Origin: Enterobacter chengduensis
Lineage (GTDB): Bacteria > Pseudomonadota > Gammaproteobacteria > Enterobacterales > Enterobacteriaceae
DNA: 64,000 nucleotides
Assembly (NCBI RefSeq): GCF_001984825.2
Contig: NZ_CP043318.1
Location: 2,046,001 to 2,110,000, forward strand
Direction of reading: 5' to 3'
A program made the translations under genes and the position numbers. Positions 1 to 13,020 of the stretch are shown here, piece by piece (positions within the stretch are counted from its first letter, which is position 1; the number at the start of each line of letters is the position of its first letter). Below the pieces are notes generated by a model. The model searched no databases. It worked only from the letters and a program-made list of their open reading frames with translations, and was not told the DNA's origin.

Positions 1-2076
1 CTGCTCTTTGGCGCTGCGAAAACGCGACAGCATCTCGATGCGCACCGGCCAGTTGGCGAAGCGGTCGCGGAAGTTGTCGAAGTGCTGCTGGGCGAGCAGG
101 GTAGTCGGCACCAGTACCGCCACCTGCTTGTTGTTTTCCACCGCCAGGAAGGCGGCGCGCATTGCCACTTCGGTCTTACCGAAGCCGACGTCGCCGCAGA
201 CTAAGCGGTCCATTGCCAGCGGCTGGCACATGTCGCTCAGCACGGCGTTAATAGCCTGAGCCTGGTCCGGCGTGGTTTCAAACGGGAAGCTGTCGCAGAA
301 CAGCTGGTACTGCTCTTTATCATGCTTAAAGGCGAAGCCCTCTTTGGCCGCGCGCTGGGCGTAGATATCCAGCAGTTCGGCCGCCACGTCGCGCACTTTT
401 TCCGCGGCCTTCTGGCGCGCGCGCGCCCAGGCGTCGCCGCCCAGCTTGTGCAGCGGCGCGTTCTCTTCGGCACCGCCCGCGTAGCGGCTGATCAGATGCA
501 GGGACGACACCGGGACATACAGTTTGGCGTCGTTGGCGTAGGTCAGCATCAGGTATTCACCCTTGATGCCGCCCGCTTCCAGCGTGGTCATTCCCTGATA
601 GCGCCCAACGCCATGCTCCAGGTGAACAATCGGCTGGCCCGGATGCAGCTCGGCCAGGTTACGGATCAGCGTGTCCGGGTTGATGGTGCGACGGCTGTCC
701 TGACGACGACGCGCGACGCGCTCGCCCAGCAGGTCGCTTTCGCAAATCAGCGCCAGGTTGTTGAGCGTATCAATAAACCCGTGTTCGGCGGCGCCAATCA
801 TCAGGTAACGACCGTTTCCGGTCGCTTCGCTCAGGCGCAGGATGCGCTTCGGCGCCACCTTAATGCGTCCCAGCAGCTCACCTAATGCTTCGCGGCGGCC
901 TTCACTCTCAACCGAGAACACTACTGGCCCAGTAAATGACTCCAGGAACTTGCGCAGATTATCCAGCGGGGATTTCTGCTGCGCCTGAACGGCCAGGTCC
1001 GGCAGCGTCCGGAAGGCGAGGTTGGTATTGGCGGCCTTATCGGCGAGCGAATCGGTTTTCAGCTGCATGCGCGGCCAGCGCTTCAGCTCGGCGTTGAGCT
1101 CGTCGGTGCGCAGCCACAGCGCTTCCGGCGGCAGCAGTGGGCGCATCGGATCAACGCCCCGGTTTTCGAAGCGCGCGCGGGTTTCGCTTTCAAAGCGGCT
1201 GGCGCTGGCGTCGATGTCGCCGGTGTTCACAATCAGCGTGTTCGCCGGGAAGTAGCTGAACAGGGCGGGCAGCGGCTCGTTAAAGAACAGCGGCTGCCAG
1301 TATTCGATCCCGGCAGGAAGCGTCCCTTTGCTGACCTGCTGGTAAATATGTTCCGCGTCGCGCTTGACCTCGAACTTATCGCGCCACTGGCTGCGGAACA
1401 GTTCAATAGCGGTTTTGTCCGTAGGGAACTCATGCGCGGGCAGTAAGTTAATGGACTCTACTTCCTCCAGCGTGCGCTGCGTGTCGGCGTCGAATACGCG
1501 CAGGCTGTCGATTTCGTCATCGAAGAAGTCCAGACGATACGGCTGGTCGCTGCCCATCGGATAAAGGTCTAGCAGCGCGCCGCGGGTCGCGTATTCCCCG
1601 TGCTCCATCACCTGATCGACATGGCGATAGCCCGCACCGTCAAGCTGTGCGCGCAGGGCATCGCGGGACAGGCGCTGGCCTTTTTTCATCACCAGCGCGT
1701 GACCGTGCAGATAGCTGTGCGGACAGACGCGCTGCATCAGGGTGTTTACCGGCACAATCAACACGCCGCGCTGCATGGTCGGCAGCTGGTAAAGCGTCGA
1801 CAGGCGCGAGGAGATGATCTCCTGGTGCGGCGAGAAGCTGTCATACGGCAGCGTTTCCCAGTCGGCCAGGCTGAACACCAGGCTATCGGTGAACTGGCGG
1901 ATTTCGTCGTGCAGGCGCAGGGCGTTTTGCATATCCGGGGCAACCAGGATCACCGGGCCTGGATGACGCTCGGCGATTTCCGCCACCAGCGTGGCGCATG
2001 CCGCGCCGGTGAGTTCGCCCAGCTGGCGCTGGTCGCCCGCTTTGACAGGCAAGGAATAACGATAGTGTTCAGGCAT
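1..2076 (-). CDS. mfd: Mfd, transcription-repair coupling factor (3' part cut off by window edge)
   Basis: Mfd releases RNA polymerase stalled at DNA lesions and recruits UvrA to start nucleotide excision repair. The visible 692 residues start at ATG 2076 (MPEHYRYSLPVK), as in the E. coli protein of about 1148 residues, so roughly 60 % is present. It covers the UvrB-like N-terminal domains, the RNA-polymerase-interacting region (around VHLEHGVGRY) and the helicase Walker A motif (GDVGFGKTE, codons near 630). The reading frame stays open to the window edge; the remaining helicase motifs and the C-terminal autoinhibitory domain lie outside. Only short shadow frames occur opposite it. Identity is certain. 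Confidence 0.97.
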   Translation of the reverse strand, partial: MPEHYRYSLPVKAGDQRQLGELTGAACATLVAEIAERHPGPVILVAPDMQNALRLHDEIRQFTDSLVFSLADWETLPYDSFSPHQEIISSRLSTLYQLPTMQRGVLIVPVNTLMQRVCPHSYLHGHALVMKKGQRLSRDALRAQLDGAGYRHVDQVMEHGEYATRGALLDLYPMGSDQPYRLDFFDDEIDSLRVFDADTQRTLEEVESINLLPAHEFPTDKTAIELFRSQWRDKFEVKRDAEHIYQQVSKGTLPAGIEYWQPLFFNEPLPALFSYFPANTLIVNTGDIDASASRFESETRARFENRGVDPMRPLLPPEALWLRTDELNAELKRWPRMQLKTDSLADKAANTNLAFRTLPDLAVQAQQKSPLDNLRKFLESFTGPVVFSVESEGRREALGELLGRIKVAPKRILRLSEATGNGRYLMIGAAEHGFIDTLNNLALICESDLLGERVARRRQDSRRTINPDTLIRNLAELHPGQPIVHLEHGVGRYQGMTTLEAGGIKGEYLMLTYANDAKLYVPVSSLHLISRYAGGAEENAPLHKLGGDAWARARQKAAEKVRDVAAELLDIYAQRAAKEGFAFKHDKEQYQLFCDSFPFETTPDQAQAINAVLSDMCQPLAMDRLVCGDVGFGKTEVAMRAAFLAVENNKQVAVLVPTTLLAQQHFDNFRDRFANWPVRIEMLSRFRSAKEQ

Positions 2077-2199
2077 GGCTATGTCAGAGTCTCTTATGGA
2101 TATACCAACAGTATTGGGGCATATCACTGATACGCAATGTCTTTATTATCCTCGATCGTTTTACATAAGCAAATCGTAACCGCACGACGGGACGATATG

Positions 2200-2216
2200 C
2201 CCCCGAAACGGGGGCG
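2200..2216 (-). terminator. GC-rich hairpin after ycfT
   Basis: CCCCC-GAAA-CGGGGG type hairpin just after the ycfT stop and before mfd on the same strand. It has no run of T on either side, so it may slow polymerase or protect the 3' end but is not a typical intrinsic terminator. Confidence 0.3.
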
Positions 2217-2225
2217 GAGAGGGCA

Positions 2226-3299
2226 TTAGCGCGTCGACGGTGACAGGGTGAGAGTCGAAGGAGGTGAGAAGAACACATCGCCAAACAGCGCGGTGGAGAG
2301 TTTACGCACCCCGAGCCCGGCAAGGGTGCAGATAAGCAGGCTGGCAAACGGGTAGACCAGAATTAAGCCCAGCTCTGCCCAGACCGGCCAGTACGCGGCA
2401 TTCATCTCGCCAATCAGGAACAGGCTGAAGGCCTCAATGAGGATGCGGTGGGTGGTATAAATCGCAATGGTGTTTGAGCCAATCACGTTCAGCAGGTTGT
2501 TGGGATGTACGGTATAACGCTGCTCAAGGCTGTAGAACAGCTTCATGATCAACACGATCGACAGCAGAGAAAGCAGGAGAGGAACGTTAGCAAACCACAG
2601 CACCACGGAGACGGCCGCGAAAGCGCCAGTAGCCAGCCAAGTGCGGCGCAGGTTGAAGCTTTTCATCCACGCCATCAGCTCGGCGCCATACCACGCCCCC
2701 AGGCTGTAGTAGATCATGTTGCGTACCACGCTGTTCATTCCCCACCACGGCAGCGGCAGGAAGTTGATCGCGATGCTCGCCAGCGCAAGCAGTCCGAGTA
2801 CCGGCAGCTTCCAGCGGCTCAGCAGTTTACACAGAGTGAAGTAGACCACCAGCGCATACAGATACCACAGGCTGGTGCTGGCGGTGAGCATACCGCGTAC
2901 AAATCCCGAGAGCGAGTCGGCATAGGCCGCGTTCGACGCGGTGGCAAGCTCACGCTCGGGGGCCAGCCAGGCGTTCAGGTGTGTCAGCGCCTGCCATTGC
3001 AGAATCCCCCACAGCGCCAGGACCCAGACAATGCTCAGGACCCGTTTGTCGAGGCTGGATCGCCAGTCCACCTCGTCAATATAGCGACGGATCAGATAGC
3101 CGGAGATAAAGAAGAAGACCGGCATACGAAACGGTGCAAGATAGAGGTTAAAATAGACCCAGCATTTGGCGAGAAGGCCGGAGAGCGGGTGTTGCAGCCC
3201 GATCAGATGCGGGTAAAACGTGATAACCGAGTGATAGATAACCACCAGGCAGATACACAGCCCTTTTATCTGGTTAATCCATAATGCTTTTTGCTTCAT
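2226..3299 (-). CDS. ycfT: YcfT, acyltransferase-3 family membrane protein
   Basis: The product is a 357-residue inner-membrane protein of the acyltransferase 3 family, which transfers acyl groups to sugars or other envelope molecules. The substrate of YcfT is not established. It has about ten hydrophobic segments. The N-terminal motif QIKGLCICLVVIYHSVITF carries the family histidine (H23), and FRMPVFFFISGYLI is the typical second block. Length and sequence match E. coli YcfT, including its place between mfd and lolC. The gene is transcribed away from lolC; the 256 bp between their starts must hold both promoters. Function is inferred from the family only. Confidence 0.9.
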   Translation of the reverse strand: MKQKALWINQIKGLCICLVVIYHSVITFYPHLIGLQHPLSGLLAKCWVYFNLYLAPFRMPVFFFISGYLIRRYIDEVDWRSSLDKRVLSIVWVLALWGILQWQALTHLNAWLAPERELATASNAAYADSLSGFVRGMLTASTSLWYLYALVVYFTLCKLLSRWKLPVLGLLALASIAINFLPLPWWGMNSVVRNMIYYSLGAWYGAELMAWMKSFNLRRTWLATGAFAAVSVVLWFANVPLLLSLLSIVLIMKLFYSLEQRYTVHPNNLLNVIGSNTIAIYTTHRILIEAFSLFLIGEMNAAYWPVWAELGLILVYPFASLLICTLAGLGVRKLSTALFGDVFFSPPSTLTLSPSTR

Positions 3300-3504
3300 T
3301 GTTCGCCACTACCTTATTGCCATAAACGAACGGGCAATTGTTGTAAAACGACGCCAGGATGTAATGGGTAACAGTCTGTATCAGGAGGTTTTTCGGAAAA
3401 GGTGGAGGTGGCGAGGCGAACATTCAGACAATAGCACCCTGATTTATCTGAATTTTTCGGAAAAATGATTACCAAAGCTTACGGTTTCAGTCATTTACGC
3501 TTAG

Positions 3505-6693
<3,189 letters not shown>

Positions 6694-6746
6694 TTACGTC
6701 ACGATCTAGCGGCTTTCGGGCCGCCAGGTCAAAAGAGGAATGCACT

Positions 6747-7658
6747 ATGTATTATGGATTTGATATTGGCGGCACCAAGATTGCGCTCGGCGTGTTTGAT
6801 AAAGACCTCAAGCTGCAGTGGGAAACTCGCGTTCCTACGCCGCGCGAAAGCTACGACGAATTTTTAACCGCCATTGCCGCGCTGGTGGCGCAGGCGGATG
6901 AACGCTTTGGCGTGAAAGGCAGCGTCGGCATCGGTGTTCCGGGCATGCCCGAAACCGACGACGGTACGCTGTACGCGGCCAACGTGCCTGCCGCCAGCGG
7001 CAAGCCGCTGCGCGCCGATCTTTCCGCCCTCCTTGAACGCGACGTGCGTTTAGATAACGATGCCAACTGCTTTGCGCTCTCCGAAGCCTGGGATGATGAA
7101 TTCCGTCAGTATCCATTGGTGATGGGACTGATCCTCGGCACCGGCGTCGGCGGGGGGATTGCCATCAACGGCAAGCCGATTACCGGGCGCAGCTACATCA
7201 CCGGCGAGTTTGGCCATATCCGCCTGCCGGTGGACGCCCTCGAGGTGGTAGGACGTGATTTCCCGCTGACCCGCTGCGGCTGCGGCCAGCACGGCTGTAT
7301 TGAGAACTACCTCTCCGGCCGCGGGTTTGCATGGCTTTACGAACACTTCTATCATCAGAAACTTGAGGCCCCTCAAATCATTACCCTGTGGGAGCAGGGA
7401 GATGCGCAGGCGCGCGAGCACGTCGAGCGCTATCTGGATCTGCTGGCGGTGTGTCTGGGCAATATTCTCACCATCGTCGACCCGGATCTGCTGGCGATCG
7501 GGGGAGGGCTCTCAAACTTTACCGCGATTACGGAACGATTGTCCGGGCGTTTGCCCCGACATTTATTGCCGGTTGCCCGCGTGCCGCGTATTGAACGCGC
7601 GCGACACGGGGACGCAGGAGGCATGCGCGGAGCCGCATTCCTTCATCTCACCGATTAG
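6747..7658 (+). CDS. nagK: NagK, N-acetyl-D-glucosamine kinase
   Basis: NagK phosphorylates N-acetylglucosamine recovered from peptidoglycan turnover to GlcNAc-6-phosphate, which then enters the Nag pathway. The 303 residues match the E. coli length. It is a ROK-family kinase: phosphate-binding [13 protein letters not shown] at residues 5-17, catalytic aspartate in [12 protein letters not shown], and the zinc-binding cluster CGCGQHGC near residue 180. It lies 53 bp after lolE and 14 bp before cobB, in the E. coli arrangement. The ribosome binding site AGAGGA precedes ATG 6747. Confidence 0.97.
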   Translation: MYYGFDIGGTKIALGVFDKDLKLQWETRVPTPRESYDEFLTAIAALVAQADERFGVKGSVGIGVPGMPETDDGTLYAANVPAASGKPLRADLSALLERDVRLDNDANCFALSEAWDDEFRQYPLVMGLILGTGVGGGIAINGKPITGRSYITGEFGHIRLPVDALEVVGRDFPLTRCGCGQHGCIENYLSGRGFAWLYEHFYHQKLEAPQIITLWEQGDAQAREHVERYLDLLAVCLGNILTIVDPDLLAIGGGLSNFTAITERLSGRLPRHLLPVARVPRIERARHGDAGGMRGAAFLHLTD

Positions 7659-7672
7659 TTTACGAGGTTTCT

Positions 7673-8494
7673 ATGCTGTCGCGTCGCCAGGGTCGACTCA
7701 GCCGTTTTCGCAAAAACAAACGCCGCTTGCGCGAGCGTCTGCGCCAGCGGATCTTTTTCAGAGACAGAATCATGCCAGAAGCGATGGATAAACCCAGAGT
7801 GGTGGTGCTGACCGGGGCGGGGATCTCCGCCGAGTCAGGAATTCGAACCTTCCGCGCGGCGGACGGGCTGTGGGAAGAGCACCGCGTGGAGGATGTGGCC
7901 ACGCCGGAAGGCTTTGCCCGCGACCCGGATCTCGTGCAGGCGTTTTACAACGCCCGCCGCCGCCAGCTGCTCCAGCCTGAGGTTGCGCCCAATGAGGCGC
8001 ATCTGGCGCTGGCGAAGCTGGAAGAGGCGCTGGGGGATCGCTTCCTGCTGGTGACGCAGAATATTGACAACCTGCACGAGCGGGCCGGTAACAAGAACAT
8101 CATCCACATGCACGGTGAATTGCTCAAGGTTCGCTGCGCCTGGAGCGGTCAGGTGCTGGACTGGAAAGAGGACGTGCTGCCAGAAGATAAGTGCCACTGC
8201 TGCCAGTTCCCGTCGCGCCTGCGTCCGCACGTGGTCTGGTTCGGCGAAATGCCGCTGGGCATGGATGAGATCTACAGCGCGCTGGCGATGGCGGACGTGT
8301 TTATCGCCATCGGCACATCCGGCCACGTTTACCCGGCGGCCGGGTTTGTCCATGAAGCGCGACTGCACGGCGCGCATACGGTAGAACTCAATCTTGAGCC
8401 AAGCCAGGTGGGCAGCGAGTTTGAAGAGAAACACTACGGGCTGGCAAGTACGGTCGTCCCGGCGTTTGTCGACAAGCTGCTGAAAGGGCTGTAG
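7673..8494 (+). CDS. cobB: CobB, NAD-dependent protein deacylase (sirtuin)
   Basis: CobB is the main sirtuin of enterobacteria and removes acetyl and succinyl groups from lysines, for example on acetyl-CoA synthetase. The 273-residue long form starts at ATG 7673 and has a basic N-terminal extension rich in Arg and Lys (residues 3-31). Internal ATG codons at residues 34 and 38 could give the short form known in other enterobacteria. The NAD-binding GAGIS (near 48), [12 protein letters not shown], catalytic histidine in IHMHGE and a zinc-site CHCC segment are present. The stop is followed by a strong hairpin shared with the convergent chemoreceptor gene. Confidence 0.97.
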   Translation: MLSRRQGRLSRFRKNKRRLRERLRQRIFFRDRIMPEAMDKPRVVVLTGAGISAESGIRTFRAADGLWEEHRVEDVATPEGFARDPDLVQAFYNARRRQLLQPEVAPNEAHLALAKLEEALGDRFLLVTQNIDNLHERAGNKNIIHMHGELLKVRCAWSGQVLDWKEDVLPEDKCHCCQFPSRLRPHVVWFGEMPLGMDEIYSALAMADVFIAIGTSGHVYPAAGFVHEARLHGAHTVELNLEPSQVGSEFEEKHYGLASTVVPAFVDKLLKGL

Positions 8495-8506
8495 CGCCAA
8501 TCGCGT

Positions 8507-8533
8507 GAAAAGGCACCCGTCCAGCGGGTGCCT
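8507..8533 (-). terminator. Intrinsic terminator between cobB and the chemoreceptor gene
   Basis: A perfect 9-bp stem (AGGCACCCG with CGGGTGCCT, arms 8511-8519 and 8525-8533) with a 5-nt loop. On the minus strand it is followed by TTTT, so it ends the chemoreceptor transcript best; it may also stop cobB transcripts less efficiently. Confidence 0.75.
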
Positions 8534-8539
8534 GCTTAT

Positions 8540-10471
8540 TTATGAATGGAAGAATGCCAGCGTCTTCTCCAGCGATTTAGCCTGCTCGTCCAGCAAGAGC
8601 GCTGCGGCAGAGATCTGCTGAACCAGAGAGGCGTTCTGCTGGGTGGTGCTGTCCATCTGGTTAACGGCGGTGCTGACCTGGCTAATCCCCCGATTCTGCT
8701 CGTCCAGCGCCTGAACGATGTCGTTAATGACCAGATGCACGTGCGACACGGCTTCAATGACCTGTTTCATCATCACGCCGGTTTCATTGACCAGCGCAAC
8801 GCCTTTGCTTACGCGGCCTGAGGACTCGGCAATTAGCTGAGAGATCTCTTTTGCCGCGTTAGCGCTTCGCTGGGCAAGATTGCGCACTTCCCCTGCAACG
8901 ACCGCGAAGCCGCGCCCCTGTTCGCCAGCCCGCGCGGCTTCAACGGCCGCATTCAGCGCCAGAATATTGGTCTGGAAGGCGATGCCGTCGACGATGCTAT
9001 TAATCTCACCGATCTTGCGTGCGCTCTCGTCAATCTCCCCGATCACCACGATCACGTCGTTCACCAGCGTTTCGCCATGTCCGGCAAGGCTCGCGGCGCG
9101 ATCGGTCAGCGTGGTCGCCTTGTGGGCGTTATCGGCATTGTTCTTCACCGTGACCGAAATCTCTTCCATGCTGGCTGCCGTTTCAACAATCGCCGCCGCC
9201 TGTTCTTCGGTACGCGAGGCGAGGTCAAGGTTACCCGCCGAAATTTCGCTGGTGCCGCCGTGCACGGAATGGCTGGCTTCGCTGATGTTGCCGACGATGC
9301 GCTTGAGCTGCGTCTGCATGGTGTGCAGGGCATAAAAAATGCTGCGGGTATCCCCGGAACGCACCGGGATAGTGTTGTTCAACTCTCCCCGCGCAACGGC
9401 CAGGGCGATACCGGCGGCTTCAGAAGGTTCACCCCCGACGGGGCGGTCAACTTTGCGGGTAAAGATCTGCGCCATCACCAGGCTAACCGCCACGATGCTT
9501 AACGCCATCAGGACGACGGCTTTCAGTAAAAATGCGCGCGCTTCGGCCATGACTTCGCTGACCGGCGTGACAATGGCGAGTTTCCACGGCGTCTGGCTAT
9601 TCCCGACGGCGATATCCTGCCAGGTGATAAACGCCTCTTCCTTCAGGAGCGGATCGTCGACCCGAGTGACCTCATGACCGGTAATCTGACCGGCGTAAGG
9701 CCTGCCTGCGGCGCGCTTGTCCGGACTGGACACCACGCTATTGCCCGCCGAGAGGAGCAGAGCGTAGCCCGTGCCGTTCCACGGTTTAATCGCGCCGATC
9801 GTCGCTTGCAGCGTGGCGAGCGAGAAGTCAGAGGTGACCGAGCCCAGAAACTGACCGTCCCGCATGATGGGGGCGGCAATAGAGGTAAGCATCACGTCCA
9901 CGCCGTTGTAGGGATAAATATAGGGCTCGATGATCACCTCTTTTTGCCGCTTTTTCGGCAGCAGATAGTAATCGCCGCTGCCGGGCGTTTCGAGGTCCGT
10001 CAGCAGGTGCAGGGCGGGTTTACCAGAGGCATCGCGGTCGACATAGCGGGCATAGCGTCCGGCAGGATCTTCACCGCTCTGACCGGCAAAGGCGGCATCT
10101 TTATCGTCAAACGCGTTGGGCTCAAAGGCCATCGACATAGATAGAAACTGAGGATGCGCCGACAGATAGTGGATGAGCAGCTGGTTCAGGCTCTGGCGAT
10201 CGGCCACGCCCGCCTCGCGCAGCGCCAGGGCGCTATTGCCCATATCCCGGGCGGCGGTCAGGGCAGAGTCCAGCTGTTTGCTAACCTGCAACGATTGCAT
10301 CTCGGCGATCTGGCGGATATGTTTTTTGGCCAGCACCTCCTGCTGCGCCATCCACTGCCACATCATAAACCCGATCGTTGCCGTAAAGCCCACCGTCACG
10401 GTGAGGAAAATGGACAATAGCATCAACGTCTTGACTCTTATTTTTGCTCTTCGGACCATGGCGTCTCTCAT
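8540..10471 (-). CDS. Methyl-accepting chemotaxis protein with periplasmic Cache-type sensor domain
   Basis: This is a 643-residue transmembrane chemoreceptor. TM1 spans about residues 16-38, followed by a periplasmic ligand-binding domain of about 280 residues that resembles a double-Cache (dCache) fold. TM2 lies near 318-340, a HAMP domain follows, and the last 250 residues form the signalling coiled coil. Its highly conserved tip reads [19 protein letters not shown]. The C-terminus ends LAFFHS, so the NWETF-type tether for CheR/CheB is absent and adaptation probably depends on other receptors. The ligand is unknown. In E. coli this position holds ycfZ-ymfA, so the gene is an accessory insertion. 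ATG 10471 follows GGGAGAAG; an ATG five codons later is possible. Confidence 0.93.
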   Translation of the reverse strand: MRDAMVRRAKIRVKTLMLLSIFLTVTVGFTATIGFMMWQWMAQQEVLAKKHIRQIAEMQSLQVSKQLDSALTAARDMGNSALALREAGVADRQSLNQLLIHYLSAHPQFLSMSMAFEPNAFDDKDAAFAGQSGEDPAGRYARYVDRDASGKPALHLLTDLETPGSGDYYLLPKKRQKEVIIEPYIYPYNGVDVMLTSIAAPIMRDGQFLGSVTSDFSLATLQATIGAIKPWNGTGYALLLSAGNSVVSSPDKRAAGRPYAGQITGHEVTRVDDPLLKEEAFITWQDIAVGNSQTPWKLAIVTPVSEVMAEARAFLLKAVVLMALSIVAVSLVMAQIFTRKVDRPVGGEPSEAAGIALAVARGELNNTIPVRSGDTRSIFYALHTMQTQLKRIVGNISEASHSVHGGTSEISAGNLDLASRTEEQAAAIVETAASMEEISVTVKNNADNAHKATTLTDRAASLAGHGETLVNDVIVVIGEIDESARKIGEINSIVDGIAFQTNILALNAAVEAARAGEQGRGFAVVAGEVRNLAQRSANAAKEISQLIAESSGRVSKGVALVNETGVMMKQVIEAVSHVHLVINDIVQALDEQNRGISQVSTAVNQMDSTTQQNASLVQQISAAALLLDEQAKSLEKTLAFFHS

Positions 10472-10516
10472 TCTCTTCTCCCGTAATATTGTGCCTGTCG
10501 GGCAGGCACCTATTCC

Positions 10517-10524
10517 TTATCGGA
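10517..10524 (-). promoter_or_regulatory. Candidate FliA (sigma-28) -10 element for the chemoreceptor gene
   Basis: On the minus strand the sequence TCCGATAA matches 7 of 8 positions of the flagellar sigma-28 -10 consensus GCCGATAA, about 46 bp upstream of the chemoreceptor ATG. The -35 region (ACAGAAAG at 11-bp spacing) is a poor match, so this is only suggestive, although a flagellar promoter suits a chemoreceptor. Confidence 0.4.
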
Positions 10525-10708
10525 TATTTTTTTCGCTTTCTGTAGATCGCCAGGTCTATTTAATTTAAATCCGGAACATATAAATCCTGTTAATTAGTGT
10601 GGATGTTTTTATTTTGTGCATTCAATCAAAATAGTGCTCGATAATACTCGTTATCGTCGTGTAGAAAGAGGATGCTAATAAATATAAAGTGGTAGAGGAG
10701 GATGGGAT

Positions 10709-11938
10709 ATGTACGGATTTATTGCGCGACAACCCATTTTTAACCCTGAGATGAAGACGGTGGCCTATGAGCTGCTCTTTCGCGATGGGATGACAAACCG
10801 ATTTCCGGATGTGTCGGCGGAATACGCCACGTCCAGAATGATATCCGATCAGTTTTTATGCGTGCCGTCCCAGCGCATCGCCGGGACGCATACGTCGTTT
10901 ATTAATTTCCCGTCGCGAATGGTCATTGACCGCAGTGGTGAAGCGCTGGACAAAGAGAGCGTGGTGATTGAGATCCTTGAAGACGCGGTGCCAGGGGCGG
11001 AACTGCTGCAGGCCGTCAGGGAGATGAATGCGCTCGGTTATCAATTTGCGCTTGATGATTTCACCCTTGCTCCAGAATGGGATGCTTTTTTACCCTTTAT
11101 TTCGATACTGAAATTCGACGTCAGAAATTATACCTTAGCGCAAATTAAAGCGTATCTGAAAGAGCATAAACATCTGACCAGGCATATTAAATATCTCGCT
11201 GAAAAAATTGAGACTAAAGAGGAATTCAACCAGTACAGGGAAGAGGGATTCTCGCTGTTTCAGGGCTATTTTTTCTGCCGTCCAGAGGTCATTAAATATA
11301 AACGGCTATCGCAAAATCAGCTGGCGATTTTTCGGCTGCAAATGGAGGTCGGACGCAATAAGCCTGATTTCCGGATCGTCGAGTCGTTGATTAAAAGCGA
11401 TCTTACGCTGTCATATAAAATCATGCGCTACATGAAACACACCGCTTTTAAACATATCGGTGCCTGCAATTTCAGCAAGTTAACCCTGAGTGAAGTGCTC
11501 CGATACCTCGGGGAAAATCAGCTGAGACGCTTTGTTGCCGTCGTGGTTCTCGCCAGCGCGGGCAACGACACCGTGAGCGAGCTTTACCCGTTGAGTATGA
11601 TGCGCGGCAAGTTCTGCGAGCTGATCGCACAGACCATGAAAGAACCGGCGCTGGCTGAAAATGCCTTTATGTGCGGCCTGTTTTCACTGCTCGATACCCT
11701 TCTCGAGCTGCCGATGGCCGAGTTGATGAAGCAAATTGCGGTGCCGCAGAGCGTGAGCAACGCGCTGTGCCATCAGGAGGGGCGGCTAGCCGATTTGGTG
11801 AGCCTGTGCCGATACTATGAACAGCAGCAGTGGGACGACGCGACCCGGGTTCGTCAGGCGCTGGGCCTGTCGGATGAAGAGGTGGTTGAGGCGATGAGAA
11901 AGGCGACCATCTGGGCAGGGGAGAATGCGGTCAGCTGA
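10709..11938 (+). CDS. EAL-HDOD (YuxH-type) signalling protein
   Basis: A 409-residue cytoplasmic protein joining an N-terminal EAL-like domain (about residues 1-200) to a C-terminal HDOD domain (about 205-395). This is the architecture of the YuxH class, of which some members control motility or virulence. In the EAL part the signature is altered to YELLF. Several metal- or substrate-binding positions persist: VVIEILE, LDDF, the lysine in ILKFDV, AEKIE and the glutamine in FQGYFF. Whether it cleaves c-di-GMP cannot be decided from sequence. It is transcribed divergently from the chemoreceptor across 237 bp; the pair together replaces ycfZ-ymfA. ATG 10709 has an AGGAGGATGGG-type ribosome binding site. 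Confidence 0.88.
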   Translation: MYGFIARQPIFNPEMKTVAYELLFRDGMTNRFPDVSAEYATSRMISDQFLCVPSQRIAGTHTSFINFPSRMVIDRSGEALDKESVVIEILEDAVPGAELLQAVREMNALGYQFALDDFTLAPEWDAFLPFISILKFDVRNYTLAQIKAYLKEHKHLTRHIKYLAEKIETKEEFNQYREEGFSLFQGYFFCRPEVIKYKRLSQNQLAIFRLQMEVGRNKPDFRIVESLIKSDLTLSYKIMRYMKHTAFKHIGACNFSKLTLSEVLRYLGENQLRRFVAVVVLASAGNDTVSELYPLSMMRGKFCELIAQTMKEPALAENAFMCGLFSLLDTLLELPMAELMKQIAVPQSVSNALCHQEGRLADLVSLCRYYEQQQWDDATRVRQALGLSDEEVVEAMRKATIWAGENAVS

Positions 11939-11940
11939 TC

Positions 11941-11972
11941 CTTCCCCACGCCGCGCGGGCGGCGTGGGGAAG
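11941..11972. terminator. Hairpin between the EAL-HDOD gene and potD
   Basis: A perfect 12-bp stem (CTTCCCCACGCC at 11941-11952 with its complement at 11961-11972) and 8-nt loop lie between two convergent genes. No T tract follows on either strand, so termination would have to be assisted or be mainly a 3'-end barrier. Confidence 0.5.
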
Positions 11973-11985
11973 AACGCGATACCGT

Positions 11986-13020
11986 TTATCGGCCCGCTTT
12001 TAATTTCTGGTAATACTCTTCGTAGAGGCGGCTGGCTTCACCGACATCGTTCTGCCATTCCCCTTTGCTGATGGTTTCGGCATCCGGGTAGAGCGTTTTA
12101 TCGTTGGCTACTTCAGGCTTCAGCAGCTTGCGTGCGGCGAGGTTTGGCGTCGGGTAGCCAATCGTCTCGGCAACCTGTTTCGCCACGTCAGGGCGCAGCA
12201 GGAAGTTGATCAGCTTCAGGGCGCCATCCACGTTTTTCGCGTTGGCCGGAATCGACAGGCTATCCATCCAGAAGATCCCACCTTCCTTCGGCCAGACCAC
12301 CTCAAGCGGCGTACCGGCCTGGCGGGCAACATACGCCGAGCCATTCCACACCATCCCCAGATTCACTTCGCCTTCCATGTACGGGTTTGCCGGGTTGTCC
12401 GAGTTGAAGGCCGCCACGTTAGGCATCAGCTTCTTCAGCTCGTTATACGCCGCTTCGATCTCTTTAGGATCCGTCGTGTTGCCCGAGTAGCCCAGCTTGC
12501 GCAGCGCCACCTGGAATACTTCACGCGCGTCGTCGGTCAACAGCAGGCTACTTTTATATTCGGGTTTCCACAGGTCGGCCCAGCCTGTCACCGATTTCGG
12601 ATCGACAGCATCGCTATTGACGCCAATCGCGGTCGCACCCCAGATATACGGGATGGAGTAGTCGTTATTCGGGTCGAACGGCTTGTTGAGCATCTCCGGA
12701 TCGAGGTTTGAAAAATTGCTCAGCTTCGTTTTGTCGATCTTCTGGATCATGCCCTCTTTGCGCATTTTGTCGACAAAGTAGGTAGAGGGAACGACCAGAT
12801 CGTACGCGCCGTCCTTGTAGGTTTTTAGCTTGGCGTACATGGTTTCATTCGACTCGTAGGTCGAGTAGATCACCTTGATGCCCGTCTCCCTGGTGAACTG
12901 TTCCAGCAGGCCCGGCGGCACGTATTCGGTCCAGTTGTAGAAGTAGAGCGTTTTACCGTCATCAGCGTGCGCGGCACCCATGCCGAGCACCAGCGCCGCA
13001 GCGGCGAGCATTTTTTTCAT
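11986..13020 (-). CDS. potD: PotD, spermidine/putrescine-binding periplasmic protein
   Basis: PotD is the periplasmic receptor that delivers spermidine (and more weakly putrescine) to PotBC. The protein has 344 residues. A signal peptide ends after AAHA near residue 19, and the mature chain begins DDGKTLYFYNWTEY, the family's conserved opening. The polyamine-pocket segments VVPSTYFVDKM, GMVWNGSAY and WPKEGGIFWMDSL are intact. The start ATG overlaps the potC stop by 4 nt (ATGA), so potD is the last gene of the potABCD operon as in E. coli. Confidence 0.98.
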   Translation of the reverse strand: MKKMLAAAALVLGMGAAHADDGKTLYFYNWTEYVPPGLLEQFTRETGIKVIYSTYESNETMYAKLKTYKDGAYDLVVPSTYFVDKMRKEGMIQKIDKTKLSNFSNLDPEMLNKPFDPNNDYSIPYIWGATAIGVNSDAVDPKSVTGWADLWKPEYKSSLLLTDDAREVFQVALRKLGYSGNTTDPKEIEAAYNELKKLMPNVAAFNSDNPANPYMEGEVNLGMVWNGSAYVARQAGTPLEVVWPKEGGIFWMDSLSIPANAKNVDGALKLINFLLRPDVAKQVAETIGYPTPNLAARKLLKPEVANDKTLYPDAETISKGEWQNDVGEASRLYEEYYQKLKAGR

